Assembly: GCA_946055445.1 (NCBI GenBank)
Contig: CAMGGF010000036.1
Coordinates: 1 to 9,611, forward strand
Reading direction: 5' to 3'
DNA length: 9,611 bases
DNA from: an uncultured Ruminococcus sp.
GTDB lineage: Bacteria; Bacillota; Clostridia; Oscillospirales; Acutalibacteraceae
Each line of letters starts with the position of its first letter. Position 1 is the first letter of the stretch. The position numbers were made by a program, and so were the translations under genes. The notes under the pieces were generated by a model. The model saw only the letters and a program-made list of their open reading frames with translations, was not told where the DNA came from and did no database searches. Of this stretch, positions 5,154 through 9,611 are shown piece by piece.

Positions 5154-7229
5154 TCAATGATTGCAAAATACAATCAGTTTATCTTTCGGGGCCAACGCAA
5201 CCTGTATGTTCTTTTGGTCCCCCACAAATAAGGTTTGCTGCCCGGATACATCCACATAGCCCAACAAAATCGGCTTGTTCTTTTCCGGCCCCGCAGCATA
5301 GGTCGCGCGAATCAAATCATACGCCGAGCACTGCGGCGGCAATTCCGCAAAGAACGATTCAACCTCTTTGATATAAATTTCTTTGCTGTTAAATTCATCG
5401 GCAGAGTTGCTGTCATACATTAAAATATCCTTATAGAACTCAAATACCGATTCTTTCATGCCGATTTGGGTAATCATCTTGCTGATATACCGATTGCTGA
5501 TTACAATATTGTTTCTGCCGTACCGATTGACAATATCGTAATGTTTCGGGTTCAATATTTCAACAATGATGTCCATTCTGCCCGGGTCGTATGCCGCGTT
5601 TGCCTGCATTTTTGATTCAAGAATGTCGCAAACATAGATTAACGCCGTCAGCGCGTTACTGTCGATATCTTCTGTGGGTGCTTTGTCATCGGACAAAATC
5701 AAAATGCTTGTATCATTTTGGTTGGCGTCGACAAACGAATTGATGGCAGCATAAATTTCGTCTTTTTCATAAATATCCGCTGTTTTGGTTCGCCGAATGA
5801 ACGGATATTCTTTGTAATGCTCGAATTTTTCAAGACTTTTTTCACTGTCAATCACAAGAATGTTGAGCGCATCCGTGCCCCATTCACCGCAAAAGGAAGC
5901 AAAACCGTCCATAATGGACAGGCTGTTGCTGTTGTGCCCAATGACAATCACATTTTTTTGCTGCATTTGATAGTCTTTCAACTGCACCTGCGCAATCGCA
6001 GACTCCACCGAGCCTCCCTGCCGAGAATACTCATCAAAATGGTTGGCAACCCAATAAAAGTATTCGCCTAACCGCGTGTGCATTTTGGTCAGCGGCACAA
6101 TATTCGAATTCTTTTGCAGCGTTTGTGAAACCAAATCACTTTCGGACGACGAACTGTCCGCCTTTGTAGAATAGATAGCGGCACCCTTATTGGAAAACAG
6201 TTCACTGTATACCGCATTCAATTCGGGCATAATGGAAAACTGTGACAGCATCTGCCCCAAAATTCGATTTACCGAAACGGGAATAATGTTGCATTTTTTT
6301 AAATTTTCCTTTTGCCCCATAATCTTTTGAACCAGTTCAAAAGTCCAGTCATCTTCAATTTCAACAATAATTTTCTGCTCGTCTGCGGACTGTTCGTTTG
6401 CCGTCAGTTCTGCCACCTGCGCCAAAACCTTAACGGTAAATGCATCGCCTTTTTCGCGGTTTTCAGCGATTACGCTGTTGTTAAACTTGCAAACCGAACT
6501 GTTTATATCCCTGCCGAGAATAATAACGGCTTTTGCATTTTCAATGGACGCGTCCATCAAATCTTTCGTGGAATACGTGTCCCCTTGCCGTACAATCACG
6601 GTTTGCCCGCGCAACTTGTGTTTTTGATAATAATAAATTCGTTTCCAAAACAGATACGATTTGCATTTGCGTTTCAGCGCCTCGTTTTCGTTTTGCAGGG
6701 TACTGCCGAGGCGACTTTCAATTTCTTTTTCGACTTTTTCGCGCGCATTTGCCGTTAATACAACTACTTTTTCTTTTTCGTCACTGTATAACAGGTCGTT
6801 TAAAATTTCGACTGCGCGCGTGTTCCAATTCAAAATCAAAATATGGTCATGAATCGTAAGTTTTTTCGAGCCGGCATTTGCTTCGTTGATAAATTCGGAT
6901 ATGTAGTTGGTAAAATAACCGATGACAGCACCGGTAAAGGTCACCATACCCACCATAACAATCAGTAAGCACAAAATAACAATGCCGACGCCGGCCTGCC
7001 CGACATCTTCAACCACAAACTGAATGCATCCGGCATCTAAAATCATTGTAATCGTGTAAAACACCGAAGCCCAAAAGCCGTGATTTTGCACACTGCTGGG
7101 CGCGAACAAAGAAATGACGCAAGCCGACAGCAACAAAAACAAAATGTTGAAGCCGAAAATGGCAAGCAAAATCATTTGTTTCGGGTCTTTTGCGATTAAC
7201 ACACTGATTTTTTCTCGCAGTTTTTTCAA
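5154..7229 (-). CDS. CASTOR/POLLUX-like cation channel with two RCK-like domains
   Basis: With a TTG start at 7229 the product is 691 residues. AGGGGG lies 7 bases upstream of that TTG. The ATG at 7262 lies inside a repeated element, and the TTG at 7235 is only one base from the ribosome binding site. Two membrane segments (about 19-43 and 79-107) flank a pore helix (FWASVFYTITMI) and the filter-like LDAG (64-67). LDAG is close to the ADAG/ADSG filters of plant CASTOR and POLLUX. The first Rossmann/RCK-like domain follows (from about 127: HILILNWNTRAVEIL), with LGRDINSS inside it, and a second from about 425 (NVIVIGHNSNSLSIM; ILVID; ILILSDD). The family is thought to form tetrameric gated cation channels. 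Ion preference and ligand cannot be read here. It heads an operon with the NTF2-like membrane protein. Confidence in family is high, in ion selectivity low. Confidence 0.85.
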   Translation of the reverse strand: MKKLREKISVLIAKDPKQMILLAIFGFNILFLLLSACVISLFAPSSVQNHGFWASVFYTITMILDAGCIQFVVEDVGQAGVGIVILCLLIVMVGMVTFTGAVIGYFTNYISEFINEANAGSKKLTIHDHILILNWNTRAVEILNDLLYSDEKEKVVVLTANAREKVEKEIESRLGSTLQNENEALKRKCKSYLFWKRIYYYQKHKLRGQTVIVRQGDTYSTKDLMDASIENAKAVIILGRDINSSVCKFNNSVIAENREKGDAFTVKVLAQVAELTANEQSADEQKIIVEIEDDWTFELVQKIMGQKENLKKCNIIPVSVNRILGQMLSQFSIMPELNAVYSELFSNKGAAIYSTKADSSSSESDLVSQTLQKNSNIVPLTKMHTRLGEYFYWVANHFDEYSRQGGSVESAIAQVQLKDYQMQQKNVIVIGHNSNSLSIMDGFASFCGEWGTDALNILVIDSEKSLEKFEHYKEYPFIRRTKTADIYEKDEIYAAINSFVDANQNDTSILILSDDKAPTEDIDSNALTALIYVCDILESKMQANAAYDPGRMDIIVEILNPKHYDIVNRYGRNNIVISNRYISKMITQIGMKESVFEFYKDILMYDSNSADEFNSKEIYIKEVESFFAELPPQCSAYDLIRATYAAGPEKNKPILLGYVDVSGQQTLFVGDQKNIQVALAPKDKLIVFCNH

Positions 7230-7250
7230 ATTCAATCCCCCTAATAGCGT

Positions 7251-7348
7251 AACGGTAATCATCCGAACCCGTCAAAAATGCAGTATTCAAGCGATATTTG
7301 TCGCTTTCGCTGTTGCCCGGCGAAAGCCCGACAACGATGAAAATGAAA
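7251..7348 (-). repeat. Repeated leader element, copy B (in the channel leader)
   Basis: The end blocks match copy A (2006-2110): 21 of 21 bases at 7251-7271 and 17 of 18 at 7326-7343. Between them are two hairpins. One is AAGCGA (7289-7294) with TCGCTT (7301-7306). The other is GCTTTCGC (7303-7310) with GCGAAAGC (7320-7327). The innermost pair of the first is A-T here and G-C in copy A (2042/2050), a compensatory change. The hairpins share 7303-7306, so full-length forms exclude each other. The element ends 21 bases before the TTG start, in the same orientation relative to the gene as copy A. Confidence 0.7.
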
Positions 7349-7625
7349 GGCCCGACACACCCAAAAGCCGACGGACCTTTCAAAACATTTGTTAAATGGG
7401 CGGGTTCTGCTCAAAAGGCGTTCGCCCGTTGCCAAAAAATAGTACTATTCGACATATATTTAATTTATTTTACCAATAAAATCCAAATAAGTCTATATGC
7501 TGTCAGCGTATAAATGACGGTTTTCGACAAAGAATTTGTATTTTTTTCAACCGTTGCCGAATATCGACACAATGCGGTGTATTGTTCCTGTATATACTAC
7601 ACCCGTTCAGAAAAAGGTGAATCGC

Positions 7626-7681
7626 AAAAAAACACCCCCACACCCGATTGATCTGCTGTATGTAATCGGGTGTGGGGGTGT
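7626..7681 (-). terminator. Terminator of the GNAT-HD operon, perfect 18-bp stem
   Basis: ACACCCCCACACCCGATT (7632-7649) pairs perfectly with its complement at 7664-7681 around a 14-base loop. On the minus strand a run of T (complement of A at 7626-7632) follows. It lies about 20 bases past the stop of the HD gene. On plus only GCATTTTT follows, so it may also stop plus-strand transcripts weakly. Confidence 0.88.
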
Positions 7682-7700
7682 GCATTTTTACGGACTCTCT

Positions 7701-8948
7701 CTATGCCAAATCTGCAAAATAGGACTGAAATTCTACGCGGTATTTGCTCTCGGGAAAGAGAAACTCGTGGATAGATAAAAAATAACTATCCGTCATGCTT
7801 GCAATGTAGTCTGCAACGATTTGGTTGGGGTCTGTGGAAAGATACGGTGATTTTTCCTCATAAAAGCGGCGCTGTTCCGTTATAAACGCGATGTGGTGAC
7901 GATAAACAGGGCTGTTTTCCTCGCCCGCTTTGAGCGCGCGCAACAGTGCATCATATACTGCACAGAACATCGGACGGATCAAATCATGATACGCGCCGTC
8001 GAGCGCCTCATTTTGATAAATGTATGCATAATTTTCGCGTTTTGCGGTGCTTAAATCCCGAAGCGCCTGTTCGCTTAACGCGATATAATCTTTACCGTAA
8101 CTGTTTTCCAAAATATCGACGATCAGATTGTTAATCATTTCCGCATTTTGCGTGCCGATGCTTTCGGTTGCGAATGTTTGATTTTGCGGCAAAATTTTTG
8201 CCACGCGCGCGTCCTGTCGGTCTTTGCCGAGGTAGGCAATCATATCCGAAACGCGCACCACGCACCCTTCCAATGTCATCGGTGTGAGTGCCTTCGCCGC
8301 CGCATTGCCGTTCGTCAGGCAGGCGGCAAGTTCGCGGTCAAATTGTGTAAAATCCTTTGTGCCGTCAGGTACATACGCCTGTTGTTCAAATTCGCCGTTG
8401 TGGCAAAGAATGCCGTCGAGCGTTTGCAGGCTTATGTTGCGGCAAAACAAGGTGTCGAGCACCCGCGCGCTTTGCGCGTTGTGCAAAAAATGCGTGGTGT
8501 TTTGCGCATACAGAATTTCGTCTAAAAACCGTTCACCCGCATGGCCGAACGGCGTATGCCCAATGTCATGCCCGAGGGCGATTGCCTCAATCAAATCGAG
8601 ATTCAACCCCAAAACCGCGCCGATGTTGCGCGCAATGCGCGATACCAACTGCACATGCAAGCCGCGCCGCGAAATATCGTCATTTTGATAAAATGAAAAC
8701 ACCTGCGTTTTGTCGGTGTAGCGGTTGTAATAGGGCAAATGCAGGATTTTTTCACAGTCCCGCACAAAGGCGGGGCGCCACAGGTTGGCTTTGTCGTGCA
8801 ACGGGTCGCGGCGCACAACGGCTTCGTTGCGGCAGGCATAGGGATTTTGCCACCCCGCCGCACGGTCCTCTTGTATACGGTCTTGCAGTTCGTCCGAAAG
8901 CCGCGCATAGCGCAATTTTCCGGTATTGTTTTGTTGCATTTTTGCCAC
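7701..8948 (-). CDS. dGTPase-like HD-domain phosphohydrolase
   Basis: The start is GTG at 8948, with AAGGAGGG 6 bases upstream; the ATG at 8939 would be 15 bases away. The 415-residue cytosolic protein follows the deoxyguanosine triphosphate triphosphohydrolase (Dgt) layout. It has a substrate-side block NRYTDKTQVF (75-84), then the first metal His (H98 in RRGLHVQL), the HD pair H127-D128 (ALGHDIGHTPFGHAGE with H131 and H136), and the late Asp D235 in VRVSDMIAYLGKDRQDA. All HD metal ligands are present, so it is probably active in dNTP hydrolysis. The exact substrate and any allosteric control by dNTPs are not visible. The more usual RTRLTH motif is replaced by ISRRGLH, so it belongs to a divergent branch. 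It lies 19 bases after the GNAT gene, in an operon. Confidence 0.87.
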   Translation of the reverse strand: MAKMQQNNTGKLRYARLSDELQDRIQEDRAAGWQNPYACRNEAVVRRDPLHDKANLWRPAFVRDCEKILHLPYYNRYTDKTQVFSFYQNDDISRRGLHVQLVSRIARNIGAVLGLNLDLIEAIALGHDIGHTPFGHAGERFLDEILYAQNTTHFLHNAQSARVLDTLFCRNISLQTLDGILCHNGEFEQQAYVPDGTKDFTQFDRELAACLTNGNAAAKALTPMTLEGCVVRVSDMIAYLGKDRQDARVAKILPQNQTFATESIGTQNAEMINNLIVDILENSYGKDYIALSEQALRDLSTAKRENYAYIYQNEALDGAYHDLIRPMFCAVYDALLRALKAGEENSPVYRHHIAFITEQRRFYEEKSPYLSTDPNQIVADYIASMTDSYFLSIHEFLFPESKYRVEFQSYFADLA

Positions 8949-8967
8949 GGAAAACCCTCCTTGACGG

Positions 8968-9408
8968 TTAGAGCCGTTTTATAAACCGAATTTGCGGTTT
9001 TTCATCTGTAAATCCAAGCACCTTGTAAAAAATATGGGCGTCTTGCCGTGTCGCACCGGAATTTGCACGAATCCCTGCCGCGCCGATTTTGTGTGCCCAA
9101 TCTTCCACCGCCGAAAGCAGTGCACGCCCCGCGCCTGAACGGCGATATTTTTCGGAGACGGCAAGCCCGAGCAGATTGACCAACGGTTCAAAATACAGCG
9201 TTTCGTAATACACCGCGTGCACAAAGCCAATCACGGTTTCCCCTTGTGTCGCAACAAAAACGCGTTCGCGGGATTTGTCAACAGCGACGATTCGCTTTTG
9301 CAACAATTCGGGCGTACACGCATAGCCTAAATCATCTCTGCAAAGCGCGGCGATTGCGTCACAATCCGAAACGACCGCCTCGCGGACAGACACAGGATTT
9401 CGTCCCAT
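8968..9408 (-). CDS. GNAT-family N-acetyltransferase
   Basis: The start is ATG at 9408 with AAAGGAGG about 8 bases upstream. A longer frame reaching 9462 would place that site inside the coding region and run into a repeat hairpin, so it is rejected. The 146-residue single-domain protein shows the GNAT order: VREAVVSDCDAIAALC (strand 1 and helix 1), VFVATQGETVIGFVHAV (strands 2-3), LLGLAVSEKYRRSGAGRALL (78-98) with the acetyl-CoA pyrophosphate loop RRSGAG, and SGATRQDAHIFYKVLGF (117-133), the usual C-terminal Tyr-containing motif. It transfers acetyl from acetyl-CoA to an amine. The acceptor (small molecule or protein N-terminus) cannot be predicted. It is the first gene of an operon with the HD phosphohydrolase; no clear promoter is seen in the repeat-filled upstream region. 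Confidence 0.88.
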   Translation of the reverse strand: MGRNPVSVREAVVSDCDAIAALCRDDLGYACTPELLQKRIVAVDKSRERVFVATQGETVIGFVHAVYYETLYFEPLVNLLGLAVSEKYRRSGAGRALLSAVEDWAHKIGAAGIRANSGATRQDAHIFYKVLGFTDEKPQIRFIKRL

Positions 9409-9437
9409 TGTATTGCCTCCTTTGTGCATTGCGGTAA

Positions 9438-9456
9438 GGGCGAATCGTGCTCGCCC
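9438..9456. repeat. Short GGGCGA...TCGCCC hairpin repeat
   Basis: GGGCGA (9438-9443) pairs with TCGCCC (9451-9456) around a 7-base loop. It resembles a worn copy of the hairpin type at 9571-9591, and of GGGCGAAC/GTTCGCCC-type intergenic repeats I know from other bacterial genomes. Confidence 0.5.
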
Positions 9457-9467
9457 ACCCACCGTTT

Positions 9468-9548
9468 TGTCCTTTTGAGCCGTCAGGCGAAGAATCTTGT
9501 TTTCGGTATGCTTTTCTTTTAAGATTCTTCACTTCGTTCAGAATGACA
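9468..9548. repeat. 81-bp imperfect palindromic dispersed repeat
   Basis: The ends TGTCCTTTTGA (9468-9478) and TCAGAATGACA (9538-9548) are inverted repeats at 9 of 11 bases. Inside, GAAGAATCTT (9489-9498) and AAGATTCTTC (9521-9530) pair perfectly around a 22-base centre. The outer right arm, AGATTCTTCACTTCGTTCAG then AATGACA, is of a kind I recognise as a widespread intergenic repeat in many Firmicutes and other genomes. It encodes nothing and is probably a non-autonomous, REP/MITE-like element. Confidence 0.7.
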
Positions 9549-9570
9549 AATTTTTTTCACACAATCGTAG

Positions 9571-9591
9571 GGGCGGATGCCTCATCCGCCC
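9571..9591. repeat. GGGCGGATG hairpin repeat
   Basis: GGGCGGATG (9571-9579) pairs perfectly with CATCCGCCC (9583-9591) around CCT. It follows the palindromic element closely, and the context GTAG before and GCGG after is that of a dispersed intergenic repeat type. No T-run follows on plus; on minus ACGATTGTG follows, so it is not a standard terminator. The window ends before any further feature can be seen. Confidence 0.6.
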
Positions 9592-9611
9592 GCGGACAGG
9601 TGCGGGCACCT

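Larger units (their letters stand above)
7230..7700. other. Intergenic region upstream of the channel operon
   Basis: This 471-base stretch contains the channel leader with repeat copy B (7251-7348) and an AT-rich block (about 7438-7500) that probably holds the promoter. On minus, TTGGAT and TTAAAT spaced 17 is only a weak candidate. The terminator of the HD gene lies at 7632-7681. Frames inside it lack ribosome binding sites; I see no gene. Confidence 0.6.

Noticed and set aside
7009..7383. Minus-strand 124-codon frame across the channel start and repeat copy B
   Set aside because: It overlaps the channel gene out of frame. The corresponding frame in repeat copy A does not preserve the same peptide, so the repeat is not conserved as protein.
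7230..7440. c-di-AMP (ydaO) riboswitch ahead of the channel gene
   Set aside because: I looked for this because such riboswitches often control potassium transport, but the characteristic conserved core segments are not present.
7503..7685. Minus-strand 60-codon frame between the HD gene and the channel gene
   Set aside because: It overlaps the terminator stem, has no ribosome binding site and has no recognisable protein features.
1..9611. CRISPR array, rRNA or tRNA genes, transposase genes
   Set aside because: No regularly spaced repeats, no cloverleaf or rRNA-like stretches, and no transposase or integrase motifs were found on either strand.

Overview
The window looks like chromosome from an endospore-forming member of the Clostridia (Firmicutes). 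The evidence is a full-length SpoVT-type regulator, a Firmicutes-style 23S rRNA m5U methyltransferase with an Fe-S cluster, strong AGGAGG-like ribosome binding sites, and many rho-independent terminators. Most genes are of moderate GC with many GC-ending codons. The first ~650 bases are clearly AT-rich and carry a gene of different character. The exact genus cannot be read from the window.

Layout, left to right. (1) 1-815: an AT-rich segment with the N-terminal 216 codons of an endonuclease/exonuclease/phosphatase (EEP) protein on the minus strand, running off the window edge. It abuts the 3' end of an rlmD-type gene (816-1973, minus, TTG start). The 3' ends of such genes are known integration sites for mobile elements, so this may be an island boundary. 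(2) 1974-2445: a divergent intergenic region. It holds the rlmD promoter and leader, an orphan hairpin, and a near-consensus promoter for a 43-residue, completely K/R/H-free peptide gene (2446-2577, plus). A strong terminator follows that gene, and a lipoprotein gene with a Thr/Ala-rich linker (2646-3236, plus) starts immediately after it. (3) 3302-4552: spoVT (minus) and a short helix-turn-helix protein gene (plus), divergent. (4) 4664-7229, minus: an operon of a CASTOR/POLLUX-like cation channel (two membrane segments plus two RCK-like cytosolic domains) and a membrane-anchored protein with an NTF2/DUF4878-like fold. (5) 7701-9408, minus: an operon of a GNAT acetyltransferase and a dGTPase-like HD phosphohydrolase, ending in a perfect 18-bp stem terminator. 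(6) 9409-9611: dispersed intergenic repeat elements.

Two items are the best candidates for undescribed biology. The first is a ~100-bp element present twice, in the leaders of rlmD (2006-2110) and of the channel operon (7251-7348). In both copies two conserved blocks flank two variable hairpins, and one hairpin pair is changed in a compensatory way. This suggests a structured leader RNA or a dispersed genomic element. The second is the strongly promoted, basic-residue-free 43-aa peptide, separated from a lipoprotein gene only by a terminator that any shared transcript would have to read through.
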